Positions 33,383 through 42,351 are shown, counted from the stretch's first letter. The stretch is DNA of 64,000 nucleotides from Cellulomonas gilvus ATCC 13127 (GCF_000218545.1 NC_015671.1:1426001-1490000); one strand, 5' to 3'. Notes: a model not told the origin generated them from the letters alone. Numbers and translations: made by a program.

Positions 33383-34455
33383 GCTGCCCACCTCGACTCC
33401 ACGCCCAGCCGGCCGCGGATCCGGAAGACGGTCCGGTCGGTCGTCCGGCACAGGGCAGCGATCTGCCGGTCCGACATGCCGCCCGCCGCCAGGACCGGGA
33501 CGAGACGCTCACGCTCCGCGACGGTCGTCGCGTGCGCAGTGCCGGCGAGCACGAGCCGGATCACCGTGTCGTCGACGTCGTCGTGCACGGACTGCGTGGG
33601 CGGGGCGGCCGCCGGGTGTGCAGCCGGGTCGTCGATCGCGTCGTCGTCCCAGGCGAGAGGCGGGACCCACCCTGCGGCGGCCGCACGCTTGCGGGCCTTG
33701 GTCGCACCCGCGCCCGTCGGCGCCGAGTCCCACAGCTCGTCGTACGCCCGACGGACGTCGATCGCGGTCCGCGCCAGGCAGCGAGGCTCGCCCGCGGCGA
33801 GCCGGTCGAGCGCCTGCCGGCCGAGCCCCGTCCGAAGCTCGAGCGCCCGGACGGACCAGCCGATCGCGACGAGCGCACGCACACGCCGCATCGCGCCCGT
33901 GGCGTCCACGACCGCGCCCGAGCCCAGGTCAGCGAGCGTCGGCATCGGCACCGCGAGGATCGCCTCGACCGTCCTGCGGCGCGCCTTCGTGCGCGGCACG
34001 CCAGCCGCTCGGCCGGGGCGCCCGTAGAGCAGCGGGTAGACCGTGGACGACTGGAGGCCAGCCGCGGCCGCCGCGCGCTTCCAGCCCATGCCTGCAGCCG
34101 ACAACGCGCGCAGGTGCTCGGTGGCAGGGGTCGCGTCCACGTACGCCGGCCGGCCGTAGGCGCGTTCGCGAGTGCGGGAGTTCTCGTACGCCCGCGCTGC
34201 AGCCCTGCAGTCGTCGCAGCGGCACCGGTCGAACACGTACGCGGCGTGCGTCCCGTGACGGTGGTTCGCGCGCGGGTGCTCGCACCCACGGACCGTCCGG
34301 TCCATCACCGCCTCCCGTGCCAGCCGCCGCTCACGCGCCTGCTGCCGGGCGCGGTGCCGGTCACAGGAGTGGCGTCGCAGCGCCTTCGCGGCCTGCCCAG
34401 CCGACTGGCACGTCGACTCGTAGCCGCAGTCCGGGCACTCCGCCTGCGCGCTCAC
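33379..34455 (-). CDS. HTH DNA-binding protein with zinc knuckle
   Basis: This 358-residue protein starts with a C2H2-like finger (CPDCGYESTCQSAGQAAKAL...H) and a second cysteine cluster (CRCDDC). It then has several helix-turn-helix-like segments (GMGWKRAAAAAGLQSSTVY; GWSVRALELRTGLGRQALDR; GGMSDRQIAALCRTTDRTVF). The last one is a good sigma-like HTH. It is a candidate activator of early or late phage genes. Confidence 0.6.
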   Translation of the reverse strand: MSAQAECPDCGYESTCQSAGQAAKALRRHSCDRHRARQQARERRLAREAVMDRTVRGCEHPRANHRHGTHAAYVFDRCRCDDCRAAARAYENSRTRERAYGRPAYVDATPATEHLRALSAAGMGWKRAAAAAGLQSSTVYPLLYGRPGRAAGVPRTKARRRTVEAILAVPMPTLADLGSGAVVDATGAMRRVRALVAIGWSVRALELRTGLGRQALDRLAAGEPRCLARTAIDVRRAYDELWDSAPTGAGATKARKRAAAAGWVPPLAWDDDAIDDPAAHPAAAPPTQSVHDDVDDTVIRLVLAGTAHATTVAERERLVPVLAAGGMSDRQIAALCRTTDRTVFRIRGRLGVESRWAA

Positions 34456-35312
34456 AGGTCGACCGTCCCGTCGTCGTCGCGGGTCGCGTCGCGATCGGTG
34501 TCGCGGCCCAGGACCACCTGCAGGTCGACGAACCCTGCACCGTCGCGCAGCAGCGACGCCGCCTGGGCGCGCAGCCCGTCGACCACGACTGCAGGGACGT
34601 CGACCTCCTCAGGGCGGCGCAGCGGGGCGAGGCCCTGCGACCAGTCCCGCAGCTGCACGCGCTCGTCGGCCAGACCGTTCGCGGTCAGAACCGAGGCGGG
34701 CACCATCCCAAGGACGTGCTCACCGATCCGGACCAGGACCACAGCCGGGGACTCCACGCCGTGGAGCCGGACGTGCGCTCCGTGCCACGCCGCGACCGAC
34801 ACGAAGCGCGCCACGTGCTCGGCCCGCGCCCGGTACGCCGGACCGTGGGACGGCGCAGCGGTCAGCGCGTCGAGGAGCATCCGAGGGACGTCCGGGTACC
34901 TGTCCGCCTGGTTCGCCGGCACGATCCGGTTCACCTGCAGCGAACGGCCGTTGACGAGCTGCCCGACCTCCGTCATCACGACGTGCTCGCGCGTCACTTC
35001 CAGGCGCAGCTGCTCGTCGCACCAGTGCATTCGGGCGTCGCCCGCCGGCGGCTTGAACACCGCCAGCGCCGCGCGGACCGCGCCGAGCGGCAGGTCGAAG
35101 CACGCGAGCTCCGCGTCCAGATGCTCGGTCACCACCGCCCGGGCCGTGACCGACGTCGCGAAGTCCGTGCACCACGCGTGCAGGTGCGAGCCCGTCGGCA
35201 CGAACCGCACCCGGCCCAGCAGCGGCGTGTCATCGGTCTCCCGGCCAGCGTGCGGGGCCGTCGCCAGGAGCAGGGCCCGCAGGTCGCCGCGCGAGAGCGT
35301 CAGGGCCGTCAC
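34452..35312 (-). CDS. Sliding-clamp-like protein
   Basis: The 286-residue protein has the strand-helix rhythm of DnaN-type clamps: FVPTGSHLHAWCTDFATSVT, FDLPLGAVRAALAVFKPP, and a repeat-like half with FVSVAAWHGAHVRLHG. Clamp-like proteins in actinophages are thought to serve host polymerase on phage DNA. It lies beside a ParB-like gene and could also have another DNA role. Moderate confidence. Confidence 0.5.
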   Translation of the reverse strand: MTALTLSRGDLRALLLATAPHAGRETDDTPLLGRVRFVPTGSHLHAWCTDFATSVTARAVVTEHLDAELACFDLPLGAVRAALAVFKPPAGDARMHWCDEQLRLEVTREHVVMTEVGQLVNGRSLQVNRIVPANQADRYPDVPRMLLDALTAAPSHGPAYRARAEHVARFVSVAAWHGAHVRLHGVESPAVVLVRIGEHVLGMVPASVLTANGLADERVQLRDWSQGLAPLRRPEEVDVPAVVVDGLRAQAASLLRDGAGFVDLQVVLGRDTDRDATRDDDGTVDL

Positions 35313-35674
35313 AGTGCCGGCCCCTGCCCGCTGCGTGCCTGGTCCAGCTCCGCCTGGCCGATCAGGAACATCCCCGCGAGCGCGAGCACGTTCACGCCGG
35401 TGGATAGCTCGTCGGCCGGGCGTCCGCCTGCGCGGGCGGTCAGGACGATCGAGCCGAGCGCCGCGGACGCCACGATCAGGCTGTGTCCGACCGCGGCCGC
35501 CTCACCAGGGGAGCGAGCGACCGTCGTGTGGAGGCACTCGCCCAGGGCGGAGCCCTCGTCGACGGTCGCCGCGACGACGCGGTCGTGCTCGGCGAGGGGC
35601 AGCACTTCCTCGGCGAGCTTGCGGACCTGCTCCTGCACGAACGCCGACGCCTCCGCAGGGTCGCGGGGGCGCAT
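35309..35674 (-). CDS. Hypothetical helical protein
   Basis: A 121-residue protein with long helices, including a weakly hydrophobic one (AVGHSLIVASAALGSIVLTA). The ATG shares a base with the upstream stop (TGATG). No family recognised. Confidence 0.5.
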   Translation of the reverse strand: MRPRDPAEASAFVQEQVRKLAEEVLPLAEHDRVVAATVDEGSALGECLHTTVARSPGEAAAVGHSLIVASAALGSIVLTARAGGRPADELSTGVNVLALAGMFLIGQAELDQARSGQGPAL

Positions 35675-36564
35675 CACGCGGTCACCACCGCGTCGCTCGT
35701 CGTCACCGGTGCGCCCGGGGCGACCCGGACGCCCGAGGACGGCTGACCGCACAGGGCGCACTCACCACGGCGCGCGGAGTGCTCGTGCAGCGCAGCCTTC
35801 TCGTCGGCGCGGATCACGGACTCCCAGCAGCTGCCACACGCCGTGTCACCCAGGCGGGTCCCGCGGGGGTGCTCGAGCTTGTTGCAGCGAGCCCGCGCCC
35901 GGGAGGCGAGCCGGTGGGTATCCGCGAGGTGCCAGCCCGAACCCTTCGGCCGGTTGCGGACCTTGCCGGCCTTCACGCGGCCCTTCTGGATCGCGCGCCC
36001 CAGGGTGCGCTGCCCGGCGCGGATCTCCTCCTGCTCGGCCGGGTCCAGGTTCAGCAGCGCGAGCCGCCCCGAGACATGAGCCTGGTTGCGGCCGACCCGC
36101 TCGCCGACCTGCTGGTCCGTCAGCCCGTGCTGCAGCTTCAGCCGGGAGAACGCGCGCGCCTCCTCGATCGGGTCGAGCATCACCCGCTGCTGGTTCTCCG
36201 ACAGCATCGCGACGAGGACCTGGTCCGCAGGCATCTCACGGCGCACCACGACGTCGACGTCACGCCAACCCAGGCGCCGCAGCGCCGCCAGACGGCGATG
36301 CCCGCACACCACCACCAGTCGGTCTCCGTCGCGACGCGCGATGATCGGCTGCAGCAGGCCGACCTGCTCGATCGACGCGGCGAGCTCGGCGATCTCCGAC
36401 TCCACGTCGCGGGGGTTGTCCGGGTCAGGGTGCAGGTCCGTCAGCAGCACCCGCTGCAGCACCGGCGCCGGCGCGGCCACGCGTGTGCGAGGCGTCGGCG
36501 CGATCCGCGGGCCCGCGACAGCGTCCAGCGCCGCCGCGAGCGCGTCGCTCGTGTCTGTGGTCAT
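35674..36564 (-). CDS. ParB-like protein A
   Basis: This 296-residue protein has an N-terminal ParB/sulfiredoxin domain: LHPDPDNPRDVESEIAELAA, VVVCGHRRLAALRRLG and MLSENQQRVMLDPIEEARAF. A helix-turn-helix (LTDQQVGERVGRNQAHVSGR) and a cysteine-rich C-terminus (CGSCW, CALCG) follow. ParB proteins bind CTP and spread from DNA sites. In an integrated phage this may serve gene regulation rather than partition. It directly follows a WhiB gene and a second ParB-like gene. Confidence 0.82.
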   Translation of the reverse strand: MTTDTSDALAAALDAVAGPRIAPTPRTRVAAPAPVLQRVLLTDLHPDPDNPRDVESEIAELAASIEQVGLLQPIIARRDGDRLVVVCGHRRLAALRRLGWRDVDVVVRREMPADQVLVAMLSENQQRVMLDPIEEARAFSRLKLQHGLTDQQVGERVGRNQAHVSGRLALLNLDPAEQEEIRAGQRTLGRAIQKGRVKAGKVRNRPKGSGWHLADTHRLASRARARCNKLEHPRGTRLGDTACGSCWESVIRADEKAALHEHSARRGECALCGQPSSGVRVAPGAPVTTSDAVVTA

Positions 36565-36567
36565 GGG

Positions 36568-36888
36568 TCAGTCCTCCGAGGTCGAATCGGTGGTGGTGGT
36601 GGTGTCGTCGTCACGCACGAGTGGGGCGCCCGTCCACGCCACCCGCTTCGGCAGGCCGTGTGCGCGCTGGATCCGCACGCGATCGGCCTCCGTGGTGCCG
36701 CCCCAGATCCCGTGCACCGCGTGCGTCAGCGCGAACGTCAGGCAGTCGCGGCGGGCAGGGCAGCCCGCACACACACGCTTGGCCGCCTCCGCCTGCGCGA
36801 CATGCAGCGACGAGGCCGGGAAGAACAGCTCCGGGTCGTCACTGCACGCCGGCGGCGCGCTCAACGTCGGGATCTCGGTCGCGAGCAC
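36568..36888 (-). CDS. WhiB-family Fe-S regulator
   Basis: This 106-residue protein has the four WhiB cysteines (PACSDDPELFF, then VCAGCPARRDC) and the GIWGGTTEADR turn that contacts sigma factor region 4. WhiB proteins hold a 4Fe-4S cluster and tune transcription with the housekeeping sigma factor. Phage copies can interfere with host WhiB2 and block superinfection. The GTG at 36888 lies 1 nt after the upstream stop. Confidence 0.9.
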   Translation of the reverse strand: MLATEIPTLSAPPACSDDPELFFPASSLHVAQAEAAKRVCAGCPARRDCLTFALTHAVHGIWGGTTEADRVRIQRAHGLPKRVAWTGAPLVRDDDTTTTTDSTSED

Positions 36889-36889
36889 G

Positions 36890-38470
36890 TCACGCCACCT
36901 GAGCGGCGTTCTCGTCGTCGACGTCGCCGTCGTTCTCCGGGTCGTCCGGGCCGTCCTCGACGACGAGTGCGGCGTGCTCGGCGTCGGAGACCGTGTAGCC
37001 GAGGCGCTCGAGCAGCTCGTACCAGCGGGCCGTGGTGACCGAGCGGCCGCCCCACCGCCACGTGTCCTCGCTGATCGGCTCGAGCGCGGCCGCGAGCGCA
37101 ACGAGGAGCCGCTGCGGGGCGCTCAGCCCCGCGGCCGCGGCGGTGACGAGCGGGAGGAGCTCGTGGCGGTGGTAGGTGAGCTTCTGGTCCGCCGGCAGGC
37201 CGACCCGCAGCCACGTCGCGAGGCCGTCCGCGTCTTCGGTGTCGTACGGCACGGGGTGGTGCCGGTACGTGCCACCGACGTAGGTGCCATCCCACGGGCC
37301 CTCCGCGAGCGCGGTGGCCGTGTAGTCGAGGAGGTGCGCGACCTGGTCCTTCGTGAGGGCCTTGCGGCCGTGGATCAGGTGCTCGAGGAACTCACGGCGG
37401 GTCTCCGCGGTGATGGACGCGAACTCCTCACGGACCGCGCGATCCGCCCTCGCCTTCTCGGCGTGCTCCTCGCGCTCCGCGTCCCACGCCGCGCGCTTCT
37501 CGGCCGCCTTGGCGGCCTCCTGCGCCTCCTCGAGGGTCTGCGGGCGGTACACGAGGACCTCGCCGTAGTACCAGCGCCACGACCAGCCAGGACCCACCTG
37601 CCCCGCGATCGACGCGGCGAGCTCAGCGGCCTGCGCGGGGCGCCCCCGCGCAGCCACGATCGCGCCCGGCTCCGCCCAGACGTTGCTGGGCAGCTCCGGG
37701 GCGTTCGCCGCGGCGAGCACGTCGAGCAGTGGCGTGACCTGCTCCTCCCGGCGCAGCAGGTCACGCGCCCGGGCCATCTCGTGCTGGAAGTTCGACGTCC
37801 CGACGGTCTTGAGCACCGGCGCCTGCAAGTGCTCCGGCAGGTCCGCGAGCGCGGCCGCGTCCTCGAGGGTGACGCTGCGGGCGTGGATCGCGGTGCGGGC
37901 CTCCTCGGGCAGGGTGACCAGGCGCAGCCGGGATCGGACGGTGGACTCCGAGCGGCCGATGCGGGTCGCGATCGTCGCGACGTCCGTGCCGAGGTCGAGC
38001 AGGCCCTGGTAGGCGTCGGCCTCCTCGACGGGGGTCAGGTCCTGGCGCTGGACGTTCTCGAGCAGCATGATCTGCAGCTGGTCCGCGGACGTGAGCGACG
38101 GGTCGACGACTGCCGGCAGGTGCGTGACTCCGGCGAGGCGCGCGGCGGCGGTGCGGCGGTGCCCGATCACGATCCGCAGGTCGCCCGGGTTGTCGGGGTC
38201 GGGCACGACGAGGAGGTTCTGGCGGACGCCGTGCGCCCGGATCGAGTCCGCGAGCTCGGTCACGTCGCCGACGTCCCGCCGCGGGTTTGCCGGGTGCGCG
38301 GTCAGGTTCGCGACCGCGACGAGGGTCGTGCGCACGAAGCCCTCCTGGTCGGGGTGGGTCATGCCGTGCGTGAGCTCGTCGAGCGCGGCCGACGAGGAGG
38401 TCGCGGGCGCGACGTCGGGGACGGGGGTGCGGCTGCGGCCGCGGGGCTTGGTGCTGCTGGTGGTCGCCAT
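36890..38470 (-). CDS. ParB-like protein B, long
   Basis: This 526-residue protein has a ParB domain (LTAHPANPRRDVGDVTELAD, IVIGHRRTAAARLAG, LENVQRQDLTPVEEADAYQG) and a KorB-type helix-turn-helix (DVATIATRIGRSESTVRSRL). Its C-terminal half includes a long charged coiled coil (about 325-390) and a helical domain of unknown role. It is nearly twice the length of ParB-like protein A. The ATG at 38470 is preferred over a long noisy upstream extension. Confidence 0.82.
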   Translation of the reverse strand: MATTSSTKPRGRSRTPVPDVAPATSSSAALDELTHGMTHPDQEGFVRTTLVAVANLTAHPANPRRDVGDVTELADSIRAHGVRQNLLVVPDPDNPGDLRIVIGHRRTAAARLAGVTHLPAVVDPSLTSADQLQIMLLENVQRQDLTPVEEADAYQGLLDLGTDVATIATRIGRSESTVRSRLRLVTLPEEARTAIHARSVTLEDAAALADLPEHLQAPVLKTVGTSNFQHEMARARDLLRREEQVTPLLDVLAAANAPELPSNVWAEPGAIVAARGRPAQAAELAASIAGQVGPGWSWRWYYGEVLVYRPQTLEEAQEAAKAAEKRAAWDAEREEHAEKARADRAVREEFASITAETRREFLEHLIHGRKALTKDQVAHLLDYTATALAEGPWDGTYVGGTYRHHPVPYDTEDADGLATWLRVGLPADQKLTYHRHELLPLVTAAAAGLSAPQRLLVALAAALEPISEDTWRWGGRSVTTARWYELLERLGYTVSDAEHAALVVEDGPDDPENDGDVDDENAAQVA

Positions 38471-38526
38471 GGGGTTGCTGCTCCTGACTGCCGGGGTGGG
38501 CGGCGGTGGTGGTGCTCGCGGGAGGT

Positions 38527-39060
38527 TCAGGCGGGGGCGCCGAGGAAGTGCCGGGGCGTCCAGGTGCGCCACACGCGGGCGTAGCGGTCCTCGAGGAGCC
38601 GGGCCGCGAGCTCGTAGTCCCGGCCCAGAGCGGGGTCGTCGTGGTGCCAGTACGCGGCCTCGGTGTGCGCCCGCGACGCGGCCGACGCGACGAGGTCGAC
38701 GCGACGACCCGAACCGTTGGGGCGCGCGGCGGCGCGCTCCTGGTGCAGCAGGACGGCGGCCAGACGGCGCGGGCGCAGGACCGGGGGAGCGGTCCGGGAC
38801 ACCGGGCACGTCGCGAAGTGCGTCAACGCCGCGTGCTCGTGTGGCGCGAGGGGGTGCTCGGTGGTCAGCGGCCGGCACGTCGTGCGCCCCGCGGACAGGG
38901 CGTGCGACGGCGCGATCCGGGACGTCGCCGGGTCGAACCCCGGGTCCAGCGGGATGTGCTTGCGCGTCGCGCCCTTGCGGGGGTGCTCCGGCACCACCAG
39001 CACCAGGGCGATCGGCTGCCAGCACCGCTCGCACGGCTTCACGTGCTTGAGGTGCGTCAC
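38527..39060 (-). CDS. Hypothetical early protein with CxxC
   Basis: A 177-residue basic protein starting with a CERCW zinc-like motif and ending in helices (AARLLEDRYARVWRTWTPRH). The GTG at 39060 overlaps the upstream stop (GTGA); a start 9 nt earlier is possible. No family recognised. Confidence 0.5.
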   Translation of the reverse strand: MTHLKHVKPCERCWQPIALVLVVPEHPRKGATRKHIPLDPGFDPATSRIAPSHALSAGRTTCRPLTTEHPLAPHEHAALTHFATCPVSRTAPPVLRPRRLAAVLLHQERAAARPNGSGRRVDLVASAASRAHTEAAYWHHDDPALGRDYELAARLLEDRYARVWRTWTPRHFLGAPA

Positions 39061-39452
39061 GACGCCCACCTCGCCTCGGGGCTGTCGCTCGCGTCGAGGT
39101 CACGGGAAGCGAGCTCGCGGGACCGGCGGGCGATCGACCAGAAGCCCTCGTCGACGAACGCCGGCGGCCCAGCGAGCAGGCCGTGCCCTGCGGTCCCGTC
39201 ACCGGCGACGAGCAGCGCCCGGTCCAGCGGCACACTCATCGCCCCGCCCGTGGCCACGAGCGACTGACGAGCCGTGAACGTCTCCTCCGGGGTTACCGCC
39301 GCGGCCTGGGAGAGCAGCGCCTCGGTGGCCGTGACCCGGCCATGCTCAGGGAACGACCGGCACCGCCGGCACAGCAGCACCCGCTCCACCGGCACGAGGT
39401 CCGCTCGGGGCGTCGGGTGGCCACAGCCGCCCTGGCACACCTGCGCGGTCAT
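39057..39452 (-). CDS. Hypothetical early zinc protein
   Basis: A 131-residue protein with an N-terminal zinc ribbon (CQGGCGHP ... LLCRRC) and an uncharacterised C-terminal part. The ATG overlaps the upstream stop by 4 bp (ATGA). Function unknown. Confidence 0.55.
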   Translation of the reverse strand: MTAQVCQGGCGHPTPRADLVPVERVLLCRRCRSFPEHGRVTATEALLSQAAAVTPEETFTARQSLVATGGAMSVPLDRALLVAGDGTAGHGLLAGPPAFVDEGFWSIARRSRELASRDLDASDSPEARWAS

Positions 39453-40324
39453 CGCACACCGCCTCGACGGTGCAGACCCCACACGATCACGCCAGTCATC
39501 ACCAGCAGTACCGCGATCACGAACAGCACCCCCGAGGAGGCGCCCGTCACGGCGAGCTCAGCCTGGACGGGGGCACTCGTCGACGACGGAGAAGGTGACA
39601 CGGGCCCCGGCCCGCCGGTGGCGGTCGGCGCCGACGTCGGCGACGGCAGCACCGAAGGGTGCGCCGACGGTGAGGGCGACGAGCTCGGCGAGGCGGACGG
39701 CGTGTCGGAAGGCGCGGGCGTCGGCTGCAGCGTCGGCGACGGCAGCCCCGTGGGCTGCGACGTCGGGGAAGCCGAAGAGCTGGGCGAGACGCTCGGCCGC
39801 GGGGTGGAGGTCCGGGTCGGCGTCGGCGTCGGGCTGGGACTCGGGCATGGCGTCTCCATCTGCGTCGTCAAGCACACCGGGTCCTGCCCGGCCTCACCGA
39901 AGTGCTCGTCAGCGCCCGACCACTGCACCCACGCCACGCACCCGTCGACCACACCGAGCGCCGACCACGGCACGAACGACGCACCGATCCACGCAGCGCC
40001 CGGCTGGTCGGGGTTCGGGTCCAGGTGCAGGCCGAAGGACCGCCCGTCGACCAGGCGGACGTTGACGTGACCGTGCGCGACCAACGGCGCCGGGAACGCG
40101 ATGCCCGCTGCCGTCACGTCGAACGGCGTCGGGTCGTCCGAAGCCGCCCGGGCCGAGACCGCCGCGACAACGCCCACCCACGCGAGCACCGCAACCGCGG
40201 CCCAGACCAGCAGCTGCCGGCGCAGCACGCGCGTCGTGCGCCACCCCTCGTCCATCCGCCGGTCCCGCGCGTGGCGTGGGCCCCCGCCAGCCGGCGCCCC
40301 GTCGGAGCGCACCCGCGGGCTCAC
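39449..40324 (-). CDS. Secreted Ser/Pro/Thr-rich protein with LAxTG sortase signal
   Basis: This 291-residue protein has a secretion signal (helix about 38-56 after VLRRQ, likely cleavage after SARA), a folded domain of about 100 residues with two cysteines, and a 90-residue Ser/Pro/Thr stalk built of SPSPSPT-like steps. It ends with LAVTG (257-261), a hydrophobic helix and RRGGVR. LAxTG plus helix plus basic tail is the cell-wall sorting signal used by actinobacterial class E sortases. The mature protein would be fixed to the host wall. GTG start overlaps the upstream stop. A role in lysogenic conversion or blocking phage adsorption is inference. Confidence 0.72.
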   Translation of the reverse strand: MSPRVRSDGAPAGGGPRHARDRRMDEGWRTTRVLRRQLLVWAAVAVLAWVGVVAAVSARAASDDPTPFDVTAAGIAFPAPLVAHGHVNVRLVDGRSFGLHLDPNPDQPGAAWIGASFVPWSALGVVDGCVAWVQWSGADEHFGEAGQDPVCLTTQMETPCPSPSPTPTPTRTSTPRPSVSPSSSASPTSQPTGLPSPTLQPTPAPSDTPSASPSSSPSPSAHPSVLPSPTSAPTATGGPGPVSPSPSSTSAPVQAELAVTGASSGVLFVIAVLLVMTGVIVWGLHRRGGVR

Positions 40325-40773
40325 GCCGACACCTCGAACGTGCAGGCGTTGAAGTGCGCAGCGACCTGCTCGTCGTGCACACGCCGCTCCTCGACGTCCG
40401 GGTCCTCACCCGCCGGGCCGGCCGTCAGCCACGCCCGGAAGCCGCACGGGCAGACGGCCATCGCACAGACGTTCGCCGCGAGCCACGGCTCCTCCGCGTC
40501 GGCGGGCTCGAGCGCCGGGACGACCAGCGGCACCGGGAGCGTCGCGACCTGCGCGAGCAGCTTGATGAGCGGCGGGTATACCGTCGCCCCATCGCGGTGG
40601 AAGTCCGACCGGACCGACCCGTGCGCCGCGGAGTACTCGTGCTCAGCGGCGAGCACCGCGGCGTGCTCGAGCGTGTCGACGAGCGCGTCGAGGTTCAGCG
40701 GTGCGGCGGGACCGTCGTAGTCCAGGACCCGCTCGGCGGCCTCGTGCAAGACCGACGACAGCAGCGGCTTCAT
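40321..40773 (-). CDS. Hypothetical early protein
   Basis: A 150-residue protein of helical segments (LLSSVLHEAAERVLDYDG; LDALVDTLEHAAVLAAEHEY) and a CAMAVCPCGF motif. Similar short proteins with this CPCGF element occur in actinophages. Function unknown. ATGA overlap with its upstream neighbour. Confidence 0.5.
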   Translation of the reverse strand: MKPLLSSVLHEAAERVLDYDGPAAPLNLDALVDTLEHAAVLAAEHEYSAAHGSVRSDFHRDGATVYPPLIKLLAQVATLPVPLVVPALEPADAEEPWLAANVCAMAVCPCGFRAWLTAGPAGEDPDVEERRVHDEQVAAHFNACTFEVSA

Positions 40774-41378
40774 CGCGGGCTCCCCGAGTAGGACGGGCGG
40801 CGCGCCGGGAACCGGCGGACCGACGCGAACGTCAGCGACTGCTCGGTCACGACCTGCTCGTCGCCGGGGGCGGTCCACCTGTCGACCGGGTGCGGGTCGC
40901 GGGCGTGGCACGGCGTGCACACCCGTCCGTGGTGCGGACCGCGGTCAGCGAGGGTGGACCGCTCCTGCCCGCACACCTCACAGGTGAAGCGCGCGGACCC
41001 GTGCCCGTTGGGCTCGCAGGCCGGCTCGCACGCGACCGTCCACTGCGGCGTCGTGATGACGCCGTCGGCGGCACCGTGGTCGTCGACCTCGTCGGCCACC
41101 GCGGCGAGCACCGCCTCGTACGACTCCGGGTCGGGGCCCGCCACGGCGGCCAGAGGCTGATAGGCGGCCAGGATGCCAGCCCAGCGGAGGAGCGCCTCGC
41201 TGACCTGACGGGACTCCGCACCGTGCAGCTCGATCAGCGACTGGATGCGACGCCTCGCGGCCGCGTCCATCAGCGACGGAGGGGTCGTGCCCGGGAACGC
41301 GACACCCTCGCGCAACGACGCGAGACCCGCGGTGCTGGACGACCTGCGGTCCAGCGGGATGACAGTGGTGGTGCTCAT
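40770..41378 (-). CDS. Hypothetical early zinc-finger protein
   Basis: A 202-residue protein: helical N-terminal half (RRRIQSLIELHGAESRQVSE), then a zinc site CEVCG...CTPCH. The ATG at 41378 is chosen since the extension is low-quality sequence. No family recognised. Confidence 0.5.
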   Translation of the reverse strand: MSTTTVIPLDRRSSSTAGLASLREGVAFPGTTPPSLMDAAARRRIQSLIELHGAESRQVSEALLRWAGILAAYQPLAAVAGPDPESYEAVLAAVADEVDDHGAADGVITTPQWTVACEPACEPNGHGSARFTCEVCGQERSTLADRGPHHGRVCTPCHARDPHPVDRWTAPGDEQVVTEQSLTFASVRRFPARRPSYSGSPR

Positions 41379-41422
41379 CGGTAGTGCCTCCGTGTCGGGT
41401 GGGAACAGCGGGGTGGCGAAGA

Positions 41423-41818
41423 TCAGGACTGCGGCTCGGCGGCGAGTCGCGTCAGCGCCCTCGCGAGGGGGCGTGGACCGGGGAAGGAGGCGCGAAGCTC
41501 GCGCGCTGCCCGCTCGAACTCGAGACGGAGCTGGTGCTGCATCTCGTCGTCGCACTCGGGGCAGCAGTGCGAGAGGCCCGCACCTGGTGCCGGGCGAGGG
41601 CGGCGCAGGGGGTCGCCACCCTCGCCCGGGGTCTTGAGGGCGCGGCGAGGCGCGAGCACGAGCATCAGGAACATCAGCGCCGTCGCCGCGAGGGCCACAG
41701 CTGCCGGCGCGTGACCCGAGCACCACGCCGCCGTTGCGGCACCCGCCGCGGCACCGGAAGCCACCGTGAGCGACGGCCACCCGATCACGGCGATGGGGCC
41801 GGTCGGACGGCGGGTCAC
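41423..41818 (-). CDS. Two-helix membrane protein
   Basis: A 131-residue protein with two hydrophobic helices (about 10-30 and 38-56) and a cytoplasmic tail with CCPEC and helical segments. The GTG overlaps the upstream stop (GTGA). Function unknown. Confidence 0.5.
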   Translation of the reverse strand: MTRRPTGPIAVIGWPSLTVASGAAAGAATAAWCSGHAPAAVALAATALMFLMLVLAPRRALKTPGEGGDPLRRPRPAPGAGLSHCCPECDDEMQHQLRLEFERAARELRASFPGPRPLARALTRLAAEPQS

Positions 41819-42042
41819 GACGCGCTCCGGTCGCGGAACGGGACGACGTTCGACTTCTGCTCGTGGTGCGCACACGCCTCGCCCGACTCCCAGGCGGCGA
41901 GGCACGCCGGCTCGACCAGCCAGCGGCCCTTCCGGGTCCGCTGCTTGCCGTGCAACGAGCCGTCCGCGAGCGCCCGGCGGATCGTGTCCGGGTGTCGGCC
42001 CGACGCTGCAGCCGCCTGGTCAGCGGTCAGGTCGCCGATCAC
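41815..42042 (-). CDS. Excisionase-like HTH protein
   Basis: A 75-residue protein with a MerR/excisionase-type helix-turn-helix (LTADQAAAASGRHPDTIRRA) and wing (KGRWLVEPACLAAW). Second gene of the leftward lytic operon, right after the Cro-like gene, where recombination directionality factors are often encoded. Excisionase role is inferred from fold, size and place. Confidence 0.65.
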   Translation of the reverse strand: MIGDLTADQAAAASGRHPDTIRRALADGSLHGKQRTRKGRWLVEPACLAAWESGEACAHHEQKSNVVPFRDRSAS

Positions 42043-42299
42043 GAGGCGCGCCGGATGGTGTGGGAGGTGGCGCTGACGTCCTCGTGGACAACGTCGAACG
42101 CCTCGTCGAACGTGACGGCGAACGTCGTGAGCACAGCGCCGATGAACCGAGGGCCCGCCTCGGACTTCCCGCGCAGGTGACGGGATGCGGTTCCCTTGTC
42201 GACGCCAAGGGCAGCGCCGAAGGCTGCGACCCCGCCGCACCCGGTCTTCGTGCGCTCGGCCCACTCGGCGTTCAGGCGGATCGTGGCGATCTCGGCCAC
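42039..42299 (-). CDS. Cro-like early repressor
   Basis: The 86-residue protein has a helix-turn-helix (GVAAFGAALGVDKGTASRHL) followed by RGKSEAGPRFIGAVLTTFAV, the pattern of Cro-type proteins of actinophages. It is the first gene of the leftward lytic operon. The GTG at 42299 has GGGAGG at 5 nt; a GTG at 42320 is a weaker alternative start. It faces the lysogeny repressor across the operator region. Confidence 0.7.
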   Translation of the reverse strand: MAEIATIRLNAEWAERTKTGCGGVAAFGAALGVDKGTASRHLRGKSEAGPRFIGAVLTTFAVTFDEAFDVVHEDVSATSHTIRRAS

Positions 42300-42351
42300 A
42301 CGAGCCTCCCGGTTGCTCACGTCCAACGCTGCTGTTGGACGACTGCAACCG

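Noticed and set aside
32850..37038. Two + strand frames of more than 1160 residues
   Set aside because: They run across many leftward phage genes that have clear domains and 4-bp overlaps. Composition is arginine-rich noise from high GC.
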